Shown here: in pieces, positions 35,813 through 47,946 of the stretch | Layout: each line of letters begins with the position of its first letter | How positions within the stretch are numbered: the stretch's first letter is position 1 | NCBI RefSeq assembly: GCF_000002985.6 | Contig: NC_003280.10 | Coordinates: forward strand, 6,940,501 to 7,004,500 | Direction of reading: 5' to 3' | From: Caenorhabditis elegans | Lineage: Eukaryota; Nematoda; Chromadorea; Rhabditida; Rhabditidae | Length of the DNA: 64,000 bases | Translations under genes and position numbers: made by a program | Notes under the pieces: model-generated | The model's database searches: none | What the model saw: only the letters and a program-made list of their open reading frames with translations | Told to the model about the DNA's origin: nothing

Positions 35813-36867
35813 TCAAAGGACGAGAAGGAGTGGATTCCATATTTTGTCCTGCTCACCAATATCATTGACAAGAAGTATCCGAGATTTCGCAAGAAGTTCG
35901 ATTCGATGTTTCAACACTCGTGCAATATCGTGGCATTGGCAGACCGTCACTGGAGTTTTTTCTGAATTGACATGAAGTTTCACTTTGAAGACAGAAGCCA
36001 TGGAAAACTTGGTGGCCAACTGCAATCCGGGCTTCATGCCTGGCAAAATGTCAAATCCCAGATATCCAAGAAAGTGATTCTTCAATTTCGTCAATTGTGA
36101 ATGCGTCAGTTCACATTTTTTCTTCAATACCAACGTTTGAAATGAAGAAAGTTGATTGCAAAACGTCTGTTCCTTCCGTTCGCGAACAAATTTCAAGAAG
36201 CCATTTATGAATGGAGCATATCTTCCAGTTTTGTCATCTGTTGTAGAACATACAGGGCCTCAGAGAAGCGTACTCGTTTCGATTCCGAATTTTTGAGATT
36301 GCCAAAAGATCAGCGAAACATCGGAGGAAATTTTGCAATAGTCTCCTGTTTGCTCAGCTGGCTTTTCTTGTATAGAATTTCAGAGTGTTCTTTTTTCTTT
36401 TTCTCTTTTTTCCAAAGTCTTCTGAATCGTTCCACATGTTTCCGAGTCTTGAGTATCGTTGCCACGATCCGCTTTCTCTCACTTCTTATCGCATTATTCG
36501 CTTTTTTAGAGATATTGAAGTTTAGAATGGCAGCTGATATTTTTTTTTTAGTATCTTCTATCTCAAATTGTATTGAAACAATTACTTGACTCTTCGGATC
36601 ATCATGTATCAGCTTCAATGTTTTTGGCAAGATAGTAACATTTTCCATTTTCAAATTTTTCGGGGAACTGCATTGACTGGTAGATGCACGCGAAGCCTGA
36701 AAAATTTTGAAAAATTTTTTTTAATATTTAGAAATTTCCAACAAAAAAATTACCTCGTTCTCTTGGGAACTGGAACAGGAAGCCTCCATATCACAACGAG
36801 CTCGAATGCTGGCGACGCCTTTACGGCTACTTTCAATCTGTGCTGCCCGCCTTTTCCTGCTGACCAT
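35813..36867 (-). pseudogene. Probable broken minus-strand gene, family unknown
   Basis: A good first exon (36754-36867, ATG directly after TTTTCAG; MVSRKRRAAQIESSRKG...) splices in frame to an exon starting at 36696. That exon runs through a Lys/Arg-rich helix (FRRLWKKEKKKKEHSE) to a TGA near 36310. Beyond it, the same frame stays open for about 35 codons (SEALYVLQQMTKLEDM) and then another frame is open from about 36240 to 35813 (GRYAPFINGFLKFVRERKEQ...). No clean splice removes the stop and frame change. The simplest reading is a decayed gene; an unrecognised intron remains possible. Confidence 0.45.
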
Positions 36868-36916
36868 CTGAAAATTTATAAATGATTTATGTTCCTGTTT
36901 TTAATGGAAAAAAAAA

Positions 36917-37245
36917 CGAATTTTCTCGATTTTTATCGATTTTTTCATACAAAAGTTCCAAAAAAAAATTTTTGACAACTTTTTCAGAAGTCTGGTTATG
37001 AAAATAAGGTGCAATTAGCATTGACACAGCATTTTTATTATGTTTGGAAAAAAGTTTGGGTTTTTTTTTCATTTGGGATCTGATTTTATCGAATTTTCTC
37101 GATTTTTATCGATTTTTTCACACAAAAGTTCCAAAAAAAAATTTTTGACAACTTTTTCAGAAGTCTGGATATGAAAATAAGGTGCAATTAGCATTGACAC
37201 GGCTTTTTTATTATGTTTGGAAAAAAAGTTTGGGTTTTTTTGGTT
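36917..37245. repeat. Tandem duplication, period about 173 bp
   Basis: The segment starting CGAATTTTCTCGATTTTTATC at 36917 recurs at 37090 with few differences and extends past GTTTGGAAAAAAGTTTGGG in both copies. It lies just upstream of the first coding exon of the broken minus-strand gene. Confidence 0.8.
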
Positions 37246-37530
37246 TAATCGATAATACTTACTGTGTGACCTTCCGCAGCTACTAGTCGACCCAAAAATT
37301 CTTCCTTTCACGTGAAAATCGTTTCAAAATCTGTAAAATGTATTTATTTGTTAGTTTTAATGAGAAAAAAACGGTGAAAATTGAGGAAAAACTGAAGAAA
37401 ACAAGCGGAAAACAATGCAATATGAATTGCCGCTGAAACTTGTCGGAGACTCGGCCATGGCCTAGAAACCTTTTTGTCTCGTCCCTCGTTCGAAAAAAGT
37501 CGCAGTGCAAAGTTCGATGAGAGGAGTTGA

Positions 37531-38057
37531 TTGAATAATTTTCTTCATATCTTCAATCCATCGAAAATTGATCTAGACTTTCATTTCCGGAATAGGAAAC
37601 TCGATGAGTCGCGATTGGAAATATTGAAGGAATGCCTAGAAGGCCTAAGAATCTCAGAAATCACGATTGAATTAGATAATCAAATGCAGAATACGATTAC
37701 TATCATCAATGTTGTGTGTGTGTGTGTGTTGTTGATTGCCTTATTCTGGAAGGAGAAATATATCTGCCATTGAGCTCCGCACAATTATTAGCTCAACGTC
37801 GAATTCTGCCCCGGAATTTCAGAGAACTCAAATTACTTATCGGAATTCCATTGAATGATCTGTTGCTTACAAGTTGCTCATCCCTTCACACATACAATTC
37901 ACTTTCAACTGATAAGGATATAAATTTGTTTCTAAGACATTGGACGGCCGGTCTGAAACCAGAACTTGAATTTCTTACAATTTTAAATATACATGCGAGA
38001 ATAAAATTAAGCATACTTTTTTCGGTGGCATCGACATTCACTTTTCTCAAGGAATGA
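37531..38057 (+). pseudogene. F-box-associated (FBA2-type) domain remnant
   Basis: Two overlapping reading frames carry pieces of the domain typical of the large C. elegans fbx families. The second (from about 37740) has the diagnostic C-terminal block: LKLLIGIPLNDLLLTSC, then KDINLFLRHWTAGLKPELEF, as in FBA2 proteins (NDLLxxNC...DLNxFLKHWxxGxNPxLEY). The first frame (37531-37710) would supply the upstream part. The frame change coincides with a (GT)n run at about 37711-37730. No F-box is seen upstream. Probably a dead fragment of an fbx gene. Confidence 0.6.
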
Positions 38058-39505
38058 ATGCAACCATGATTTTTGTAGATGATGCTGACTGGGCAGTAAT
38101 TTATGTTGCAGTTCATGGTTCAAGATATATTTCTTTTGAATAACTGTTTTTTTATTCAAATAAATCAATTTCCTGTGACTTTGTTAAACCACTCTTTTGG
38201 GTAGATGCACATCGATATTTATATGATTTTATTTGAAAACGAATTAGTTGAAATTTTGTTAAAGCTAAACAACTTCTCCGCGATTGAAGACTGCCACAAT
38301 AAAAATGAAATCATTTTCAACCCAGTTCGGGAAATATGACTAAAAACCGTCCTAATTGCAATATGTGAACTGTATAAATTCATATTGACTTCTCCTTCTT
38401 CCCCCATTTTCCTTCTGCCAGTTTTTTGAATATCCGTTCATTTCGAAATTGGTGTCAATTCGCATCCGCATCAAATTGGAGCGGGCGATAACGACGGCTC
38501 GTAAATAAGCGTATGTAATATTCGCTCGTATTAAACAGTTTTTTCGGTTCTCGTCATCCTTACCTTTCAATTGTATGTCTCGTGTCGTCTCGGATGGATA
38601 AGCTGTTTTCTCATCTCTCTCTCTCTCTTTTTTTTGTTAAAGAGGTCGACACATTGGTATCTTCTCGGAATGAAAAAATCCCCAGGAGGGTCATTTTCTC
38701 TTCTCTCTCTCCATTTTTGTCGGGTATTAAGCAAATCGACCTTCACCCACAAAAATGAACAGTTGGGTGCATTATCCGGTCCGAAACGAAGCGAAACCAT
38801 CTTATCGCTATTTTTTCTTCTTTTTTATTTTTGGTTGTATGACTTTCATATTAACCATGTTATTGGAAACTGTGTATACCAAAAAAGCTTTAGTTTTGGT
38901 TTTATATAAGTTTATATATATGTATACATTGTTTTTTATAACTGCTCAATCTCAACTATGACAATGTACATCTTGTTTAAAAAAAATGGTTTTATCAAAA
39001 AGTGTTGCTTGTCAGAAACATAAGTAGAATTCTATTTTTTTAAACAGTTGTGCAAAATTCCGAGTTCCAAATTCCAAATTCCGCGCAAAACGTACATTTA
39101 AGGGCAAGTTTTTTTTTGTTTTCTTTCTCGAACATTTTTCTGGTAGACTTTTCACTTCCATTAATAATTTTTCAATTTGGCAAATTCGAAGATTGGCAAA
39201 GAGCTAATTGTCGCCTATTATAAAATTGAAAATTGTCTACGACCTTCACGCACCTACATCCTCCCCCATTTCTCACTTTCACACGCTTCGATTATTCCGA
39301 TTCATGTTCCGATCCATTGAGACCCAATTGATATAAATCAAAGTGAGAGCAATACTTTCATTCTCGATGACATTTTCTCACTTTTCACAGTTTTTCCTAC
39401 AAGAAACCTTTTCACTTTTGTTCCTTTCTCTACTCCCAATCTTTTCTTTCAGTGGCCCTATAATCCTTTCGCAGACATCCAGAGTCTTCAGTCAATCGTT
39501 TCTAA
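38058..39505. promoter_or_regulatory. Upstream region of the secreted orphan gene
   Basis: No exon recognised. There are pyrimidine-rich stretches at 38600-38720 and 39245-39500. The pyrimidine tract before 39506 fits a leader or promoter. Confidence 0.4.
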
Positions 39506-42500
39506 ATGCGGATTTTTCTTTTCTTTCTTCTAGTTTTGTTTCAATCGATTTTTGCACAATATGAGGTGAGATATGTTTATATATATTTATATATTTTCGA
39601 AAATATTTTACGATCAGTCTAATTAATTTTCCAATAGAGTATTATTGACTTTTAAATGCTAAATCTTTTGATTTAGTTTCATAAATCAATTCCTCATTCC
39701 CTTAAAATTTCAGTCACCAGATCCATCATCTCCTGCTCCATCATCAAATTATTGTGCTGCTTTCGTAGAATGTGCAGCAGTATCCCTTCTTGAAGAACGT
39801 CTTTGTTTAGGAAATTCTCTATGGAGACCTTATTGGCTTCCAGAAAGAAGGGATACTTATGACTGCCATCATAAACTTAAAAATGATTATAATACTGTAA
39901 GTTACTGGAACTTTTAAATCTAGGGTCATCTGAACTTCTCAATAATTTCAGTTGGAACGGTTAGAAGAAGAGCTTGACGGTCAGCTGATTGCATGTTTAA
40001 ACGAAAATGTTCAACCACTTGACAAGAAAACGGTGAGAAAACGGGAAAAAGGGGTGGAAGGGAAGAAAGCGGAGACAATGACCCTAATCGACTTGATCTA
40101 CAGATATTAAGATTGGGAAGAAAAAGTCTCGGGATTGTCTATGACTCATTAAAAAGGAATTATGGGATAATAAACTAAAGTTTCAGAATGAGCAATGTCA
40201 AATTCTGGGTCGTCCTGCAAGATTCTCTTTCAGTAGAACTATCACGTATGTTCCAAATCATTGTTTCACTGGAGTGAAACGAAGAATTGAAAGACAATGT
40301 GGAGAAGTAGCAAAGTGTTGTCCGAGTATTGAAAAGTAAGTTATTTATTTGAAGATTTATTTAAGATTTACACACGGCTTATTCAAAGTCTACTTTGCAC
40401 GCAAAATGCAGATAAATGAGCAGCGTCATCCATATCTTTGAATCATTCCTTTATTTTGAAAGTTAAGCAAAAGTTGATTACAGAATGTTTACTTATATTT
40501 TAGAAAACTGAAAACCCGGTATTTATGAATATCCTATGTTCATTTCTGATAATTTATTTTTTGAAAAGAGCTGAAATTGAAGCATGAACCTTATTTTTAT
40601 TCTCACGTGAATAAAACCGTATTCTTTGTCTAAAAACTGTTGAAAACTAGTTGCTTTTAAGCAAATAATAAATGTCACGTGATAATGAAAATTAGATTCA
40701 TCTTTTAATTTCAGGTCATTTAAAACAAAAATTCATGGAAAATGAACATGAAATTCGTAAATAACGTGTTTTCAGCATTCTAAAAACATATTTTTCGACC
40801 CCAATATCCCAATTTCATTTTTTGGTCATTTTCCGAAAGGCAAACATCCGATTTCATTTTTCGGAGCGGAGGACGATTTTGGAGATTAACAGGATTTTTT
40901 GAAAGATTTTTTAGGACTTTGTAGAGACCTCAAAAAAGTGATCATTTTCCCAAATTTCAAGTCGATACGTTGGATATGAAGAGTTTTATGAGCGAAATTG
41001 GATTTTTTCGAAGAACGGTCTGTAACTTGGCTGAACATGAAAATATGAAAAAACTTATAATTGAGAAAATTTGGAGAAATATTTTTCACTTACTATCCAT
41101 TAAAATTTTCCTTCTGAAATTTAATGAATGCAGGGTTATGACTGGTACGGCAGAACAGTTTTCAAAATTTTGTGCGATTTTTGGTAAAATGGCTTTGACT
41201 CTGTGTAACTCAGCAAATAATTGTCACTTTGCAATGAAAAATAATGCAAAAGGAAGACAAAATATTTGGCAAACACTCTTTGACTACCTTTGCTCTTTGA
41301 CTACCTTTTGCTCTTTGACTACCTTAGATCTTTGACTACCTTTCGGCTCTTTGACTACCTTTTGCTCTTTGACTATCTTAGATCTTTGAATACCTTTCGG
41401 ATCTTTGACTACCTTTTGCTCATTGACTACCCTTCGGCTCATTGACTACCTTTGCTCATTGACTACCTTTACCTAATTTTTCAGAATTCTCAGTTTTTTT
41501 TCGCTGAAAAATCAGATTTGTCAATAACATTTTACTTTTTGATGTCTAAGAAGGTCGTGCTCTTTCTCATTTCCTAAAATTCCGGAAAAAAATGGAGATG
41601 AGATCTGATGTATAAATGCTCTTTGACTACCTCTATCTAATAAAATTTTCCAAAATTTATTTTTTTGAAAACTTTTCAAAATTTGATCAGATATTATAGA
41701 AAAGTGCAATTTTTGTCGTTTTTCTAGTTTGGATGTTCTGCACACTATTGCAGACGAAAACCTGAGGCATAGTAGAACCCCTAAGCTCAAAAAACGCACT
41801 CACTTCGGATGCTGATATCTCCGTGGAAAAAAAATTTATGGCAAAGTGATTAACTACAAAGTTATATATCTTAATCTAAAGTACAACTTTGTAGTTGATT
41901 GTTTTTTATCAAAAAATTTGTTGGTCGAGATAAAGTTGTGTAAAGTTTGGCACCTTCATGCTTGTATTTTCTTCTTCTTTTTCTGTTCATATCTCATCCA
42001 ACCAATTTTTTGATAAAAAACGATCAACTGCAAAATTGTACTTTATGTTAAGATAAACAACTTTGTAGTTGATCACTTTGTCATAAAACATTATTACACG
42101 GAGATATCAGCATCCGAAGTGAGTGCGTTTTTTGAATTCTGAGGTTCTACTATACCTCAGGTTTTAGTCTGAATTCGTGTTCAGAACATCTAAACTAGAT
42201 AAAAAACAAACATTGCATTTTTCTATAACATCTGATCAAATTTTGAAAAGTTTTCAAAAAAAGTTTTCAAAAAAAAATTTAGAAAATTTTTCTAAGGGGT
42301 ACCCTTTGGATTTTTTTTCATAAATCGAAAAAAAAACATTGAAACCTAAAAAAACCAAATGTTTTTGACACTATCGCCAACAACATTTCAGTTGGACACA
42401 TTTTATTGCAAAATCTCATTGCCAACTATCCTATGCTGAAACCTTTGAAATATGCTTATGCTGACGTTTTGAATATGCGTATGCTGACAAGAGCTCTCAA

Positions 42501-45500
42501 GAGAATTTCGTGATCCAAAAAACACATTGAAAGCTTATATCAGGACACTTACCGATGTAAAAGAAAACCGAACCTATCCAGATTTGAACCAGCAATGACT
42601 GTATCTGAAGACCGTGCGCTTAACCACTACACCAAAAGGGCAAGAGGTGCGCGCGTTCTCGAGGAATATATGAAATCAGTCGAGCTGTATGACAACTAGA
42701 GCTTCTCTCGATTGGAAGATATCTAGTACTTGAAAATGTGTTCATAAAGCTTGGAACTACTACAGAATAAGTCATTAAGCTATTTTCTGTTCCTAATGTT
42801 CAGTTTCTACAAGAAATCTATTCCACATTGATTTTTGTGGTGAATTTGAACCTTCCGTTGGCCTAAAATACTTTCGGAGAGCTACTTTTTTCGGAAGTAT
42901 TCTTAAGTCTTCTACAAATTCAACTTGTTGGAAAATCGGGAACTTCTCTGATTCCTCGAAAATACTGTTTTAAAAAAAAAATTTTGGCCTAAATTTTTTT
43001 TTCCTCAAAAACACCTTCATTCTGGTATTTTCTAGGAGCATATGTCATCTGTATTGTTTAATAATTTTTTTTTGCTTCAAAAGCTCTGTTTTTGTGCTAA
43101 AAAAGAACTTTTTCGTTGATTTTTGCATTTAAAAATATACAAATGTCGTCGAATTAAATGCACGATACGCAAAGGTACGCAAACACCGATGTGTACCGTA
43201 CTCCGAAATGTTTTTAATTGCCATGTTTTAAATTAAGAAATCGACAAAAATGAGAGTTTTAAGCACAAAAACAGAGCTTTTGAACCAAAAAAATTATTAA
43301 ACAATACAGATGACATATGCTCCTAGAAAATACCAGAATGAAGGTGTTTTTGAGGAAAAAAAATTTAGGTCAAAATTTTTTTTTTAAACAGTATTTTCGA
43401 GGAATCAGAGAAGTTCCCGATTTTCCAACAAGTTGAATTTGTAGAAGACTTAAGAATACTTCCGAAAAAAGTAGCTCTCCGAAAGTATTTTAGGCCAACG
43501 GAAGGTTCAAATTCACCACAAAAATCAATGTGGAATAGATTTCTTGTAGAAACTGAACATTAGGAACAGAAAATAGCTTAATGACTTATTCTGTAGTAGT
43601 TCCAAGCTTTATGAACACATTTTCAAGTACTAGATATCTTCCAATCGAGAGAAGCTCTAGTTGTCATACAACTCGACTGATTTCATATATTCCTTGAGAA
43701 CGCGCGCACCTCTCGCTCTTTTGGTGTAGTGGTTAAGCGCACGGTCTTCAGATACAGTCATTGCTGGTTCAAATCTGGATAGGTTCGGTTTTCTTTTACA
43801 TCGGTAAGTGTCCTAATATAAGCTTTCAATGTGTTTTTTGTATCACGAAATTCTCGTGAGAGCTCTTGTCAGCATAAGCATATTCAAAACGTCAGCATAA
43901 GCATATTTCAAAGCTTTCAGCATAGGATAGTTGGCAATGAGATTTTGCAATAAAATGTGTCCAACTGAAATGTTGTTGGCGATAGTGTCAAAAACATTTG
44001 GTTTTTTTAGGTTTCAATGTTTTTTTTTCGATTTATGAAAAAAAATCCAAAGGGTACCCCTTAGAAAAATTTTCTAAATTTTTTTTTGAAAACTTTTTTT
44101 GAAAACTTTTCAAAATTTGATCAGATGTTATAGAAAAATGCAATGTTTGTTGTTTATCTAGTTTAGATGTTCTGAACACGAATTCAGACTAAAACCTGAG
44201 GTATAGTAGAACCTCAGAATTCAAAAAACGCACTCACTTCGGATGCTGATATCTCCGTGTAATAATGTTTTATGACAAAGTGATCAACTACAAAGTTGTT
44301 TATCTTAACATAAAGTACAATTTTGCAGTTGATCGTTTTTTATCAAAAAATTGGTTGGATGAGATATGAACAGAAAAAGAAGAAGAAAATACAAGCATGA
44401 AGGTGCCAAACTTTACACAACTTTATCTCGACCAACAAATTTTTTGATAAAAAACAATCAACTACAAAGTTGTACTTTAGATTAAGATATATAACTTTGT
44501 AGTTAATCACTTTGCCATAAATTTTTTTTCCACGGAGATATCAGCATCCGAAGTGAGTGCGTTTTTTGAGCTTAGGGGTTCTACTATGCCTCAGGTTTTC
44601 GTCTGCAATAGTGTGCAGAACATCCAAACTAGAAAAACGACAAAAATTGCACTTTTCTATAATATCTGATCAAATTTTGAAAAGTTTTCAAAAAAATAAA
44701 TTTTGGAAAATTTTATTAGATAGAGGTAGTCAAAGAGCATTTGAACGTAGTCAATGAGCGTCAAATGAGCGTCAATGGTATAAATATACATCAGATCTCA
44801 TCTCCGTTTTTTCCGGAATTTCAGGAAATGAGAAAGTGCACGACCTTCTTAGACATCAAAAAGTAACATGTTATTGAAAATTCTGATTTTTTAGCGAAAA
44901 AAACTGAAAATTCTGAAAAATTAGATAAAGGTAGTCAATAAGCAACTGAAGGTAGTCAATGAGCCGAAAGGTAGTCAAAGATCTAAGGTAGTCAAAGAGC
45001 AAAAGGTAGTCAAAGAGCCGAAAGGTAGTCAAAGATCTAAGGTAGTCAAAGAGCAAAAGGTAGTCAAAGAGCCGAAAGGTAGTCAAAGATCTAAGGTAGT
45101 CAAAGAGCAAAATGTAGTCAAAGAGTGTTTGCCAAAATATTTCTGATCAATTTCTTAGGTAAAAATTTGTTATATAAGTATTTTTCAAGGTAGGCTAGTT
45201 TGAAGATACTCAATTAAGCGAGTTTTGGTCCGCTGATGTACCTAGCACAAATAGGTATATGGGTTTTTTCTGATTTCTTAATTTTCTCCGTTTCACAGAT
45301 TAAAAAAGCAAAACTGGAAATTATTCTATGTATATCATCTCTCTGATATATTTTATCACATCGAGCTTCAAATATTGTCCCACACTCTCAGCAAATAACC
45401 AAATAAAAACTAATTTTCAGATGCAAGCTGTTATCTTCTGAATCAACTCTTCAAAAGATGATCAACACAACAAGAACAAACTTGAGAAAACGTGCAGATG

Positions 45501-47946
45501 ACTGTAAAAAGGGAATGCCGATTGCTCCAATATTTTTAGATGGATTACTATTTTCTGAAGATGAATCAAATGAAAAAACATGGTCACCAACTGGACATGT
45601 AAATGTTCGATTTACTGATAAAGAATCAAATCAAGCTCAACGAGACGGTCGGAAAAATGGTTTTGTAAATGTTCGTTTTACAACTCAACAGGAAAATGAA
45701 GAGAGAGCTCGTAAACTTTTGATAAGATATGGAGATAAGGAAGGAGATGGATTAACACTTCCAAAACTATCATATCCACCACAAACAAATGCAAAGAAAG
45801 AATTCGATCAAAAGTTTAATGCAGCAATGAAGAAAACAGATTCAATTAAACAAAGAATTGAAACTCTTGATCGATCGAAAATTGCAAAAGAAGGATTTGA
45901 TTCATTGATTGATGCAGCTACTGTTTCTGAAACAATTAATAATATGCCACCAATGGGAACTGTTACTTTATTACAATCAAATGATGATAATATTGTTGTT
46001 GAAGATTCTGGTGACAAAACTTCAATTTCATCATCAATCGTATTTGGATCCTCATCGGAATCTGTCACTACAAGTCCTATCATTTTTGTCGAAAAAATCG
46101 CACTTCCACAGATGAACCAAACTATTGAAAAATGTAGAGTTTCTACGACTATTCGATTTTCCAATATTCTGAAAATCTTGGGTGAAAATCCAAATTCGAA
46201 AGATTTCAAGGAAGTGAAGGGACTTGTGGAAAGATTTGAACAAAGATTAAAAGGAAAAGAATTGGATGATGAACAGAAGAATAAGGCGAAATTGGTTTGA
46301 AATTGTAGAGTGAACAATCTAGTAAATGTGAGTTTTCAGATTGAGAAGGCACTTGAAATGCTACTGGAAAACTTTGATGACACCGATTATAAAAAAGTTG
46401 AAAGAGACGTTGAAAAAGTTGTAAATGAAACTCGAGATCTCCCAATTTGCCAAGAAACCGAAGAATCAATGAATAGTACAGTTGTATTCGAGTCAATAGA
46501 CGATCCCACGTCAACTATGCTCGTGGATGATAATGGAGACAAGTTCATTATTCAGAGTAAGTCGGAGCTACTGTGAAGTTTTTTATTTACATTTTTTTAA
46601 ACTTCTTACTTAGTTCCAATTTCCTTTCTTTTCAGAAGGAGCTACTACATTGATCGTAGGAGGTGAAAAAGAAGAAGATCCCGAAAAGAAAAAAGGCGAG
46701 GAAGTGATAAAGAACTTTATTTCTGAAGAATACAAAGTTGAAATTGATGCATTCAGGAGAGAACACAATCTATGGACTAAACAGAACAGTAATGTGAGTT
46801 TTTGTTGATAAGTGAGATACATATTATTCCAATAAATTGCAGACAACACTAATTAAAAGAAATGAAACAACATGTGATATGTACATGCGATGTCGTTCAC
46901 AAATGCATTTGGCTGTTGATAGTTGTGCATGGAGATTTGCAAGTGATCAGTTACTGGCTACAATGGCTGAATCTGCTGAGAGCCTTTTGTATAAGGTAAG
47001 TTTCGATTCAAAATTGAATAGCTGTTCGGCAAAACGCCACAACTGCAAGGTAAATTCCAACAACTATAAAAATTAGTAAAACTTTGTAAAAAGCTCTTAT
47101 TAGTGTTGCAAAACTTTGCCAAGGTCCTCTGAAAAGCTGTAGGAGTTTGTTAAATAGCTAAAATATTCAACTGTTTGTAAGCAATTGGCAGAGTGCGCTA
47201 AGAAGTTGGTCGGACTAGTTGGTTGTAATTCTAATTGATTAATTCTTCCAGGACGACGGAGTGTGCTCACAAAAAGATGGAGACAAAGTAATTGAGCTTT
47301 ACGAGTATATGATTAAAAGAAATGATAAGCTCAGAATCTGTTTAGATAATAAGAACGAAAAATATGTAAGTTACACATATTCTGTATGAATCTCACTACA
47401 ATTAACATTATTTTTCAGTTTGAAGATTCAGTTTGTCTTGCTTATCCTGAACACAAACGCCATGAATATGATGATTCTCTCCGGCGACTTTTGAATACAT
47501 CGTTTGAATATTCAAAATCTAGAGAATGTTTCCATGATGCTAATTTGATTCAAGAGAAGTGTACACATCTCAGAGATTGTTGTCCGAACTTTGATGAGTA
47601 TGATTTTTTGAGTTTCTGATTCTCTTTTAAAACTGAATTTTCAGATGCCGTGAAGAAACTTTCGAGGTTGAAGTGGAAAGAACAATTATCAGCTTGACAG
47701 CTACAATAAATGAGATCAAACAAGAATGTGTTAAGAGAAAAGCCAAAGAAGCTGTTAAGGTATCTTTTTTCTATATATTTTCGTTTGTTTTGTTATCGGT
47801 GAACTAACTCTCTTATTTTTCAGAATGTTGTTCGACAACTCCTTCTAAATACAGATGCTGGTCAAAAACTTCAAGAAATTGCGCAACTTGGTTTAGACAT
47901 TTCTCGGGGAGCCCGAGTTGTTCGAATGGCCAAATACAGAGCATAA
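39506..47946 (+). CDS. Large secreted cysteine-containing protein, family not recognised
   Basis: Twelve exons: 39506-39565, 39714-39896, 39952-40032, 40187-40335, 45421-46294, 46340-46556, 46636-46793, 46843-46995, 47252-47365, 47419-47597, 47645-47759, 47824-47946 (TAA), giving 801 residues. It starts with a signal peptide (MRIFLFFLLVLFQSIFA). Residues about 25-175 and 590-760 have regularly spaced cysteines (ECAAVSLLEERLC; GEVAKCCPSIEKC; TTCDMYMRCRSQ; HLRDCCPNFDECR), suggesting two disulfide-rich regions. The middle (about 180-520) is charged and low in cysteine, with a duplicated motif (HVNVRFTDKES, FVNVRFTTQQE). No membrane anchor after the signal peptide. Intron 4 (40336-45420) is 5085 nt because of an inserted fold-back element. 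Function unknown; similar two-ended cysteine layouts occur in nematode secreted proteins. Confidence 0.85.
41278..41470. repeat. Minisatellite, left arm (TTTGACTACC units)
   Basis: About eleven units of 16-19 bp built on CTTTGACTACCTTTTGCT, with three spacer variants (TTTGCT, TAGAT, TCGGCT) recurring in order, which indicates a higher-order repeat. The inverse array is at 44930-45125. Confidence 0.85.
42572..42642 (-). repeat. tRNA-like sequence in the left arm of the fold-back element
   Basis: The minus strand reads TTGGTGTAGTGGTTAAGCGC (A-box-like) and, 25 nt on, CTGGTTCAAATCTGG (B-box-like). The acceptor and anticodon stems do not pair convincingly, so it is a degenerate tRNA-derived segment rather than a functional gene. 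Its mirror copy is at 43712-43782. Confidence 0.55.
43712..43782 (+). repeat. tRNA-like sequence in the right arm of the fold-back element
   Basis: Same A-box-like and B-box-like blocks as 42572-42642 in the opposite orientation. The stems are equally poor. Present because the arms are copies. Confidence 0.55.
44930..45125. repeat. Minisatellite, right arm (GGTAGTCAAAG units)
   Basis: Reverse-complement counterpart of 41278-41470, with units such as AAGGTAGTCAAAGAGC. The spacer variants again alternate (GATCTAA, GCAAA, GCCGAA). Confidence 0.85.

Larger units (their letters stand above)
41268..45133. mobile_element. 3.9-kb fold-back element with 9-bp target-site duplication
   Basis: Flanked by a direct AAAATATTT repeat (41259-41267 and 45134-45142). 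The ends are GGCAAACACTCTTTGACTAC and its reverse complement. The left arm (41268 to about 43104) and right arm (about 43256 to 45133) are near-perfect inverted copies of about 1.85 kb around a loop of about 150 bp. Subterminal tandem repeats of an approximately 18-bp GACTACC unit lie in both arms (41278-41470; 44930-45125). No transposase ORF is seen; matching short ORFs in both arms are mirror copies. A 9-bp duplication is typical of Mutator-like elements, so a non-autonomous fold-back element of that kind is possible. Confidence 0.85.

Noticed and set aside
38571..38961. Plus-strand ORFs with hydrophobic segments
   Set aside because: Hydrophobicity comes from CTCT/TTTT tracts; no supporting exon structure.
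41278..41470. Regularly spaced short repeats resembling a CRISPR array
   Set aside because: The units are 16-19 bp in direct tandem with no unique spacers, lie in a worm intron and have a mirror copy in the other arm; it is a minisatellite.
41521..44757. Two identical ORFs (MRFLSLGVLLCLRF...) on opposite strands
   Set aside because: They are mirror copies created by the inverted arms of the fold-back element, not independent genes.
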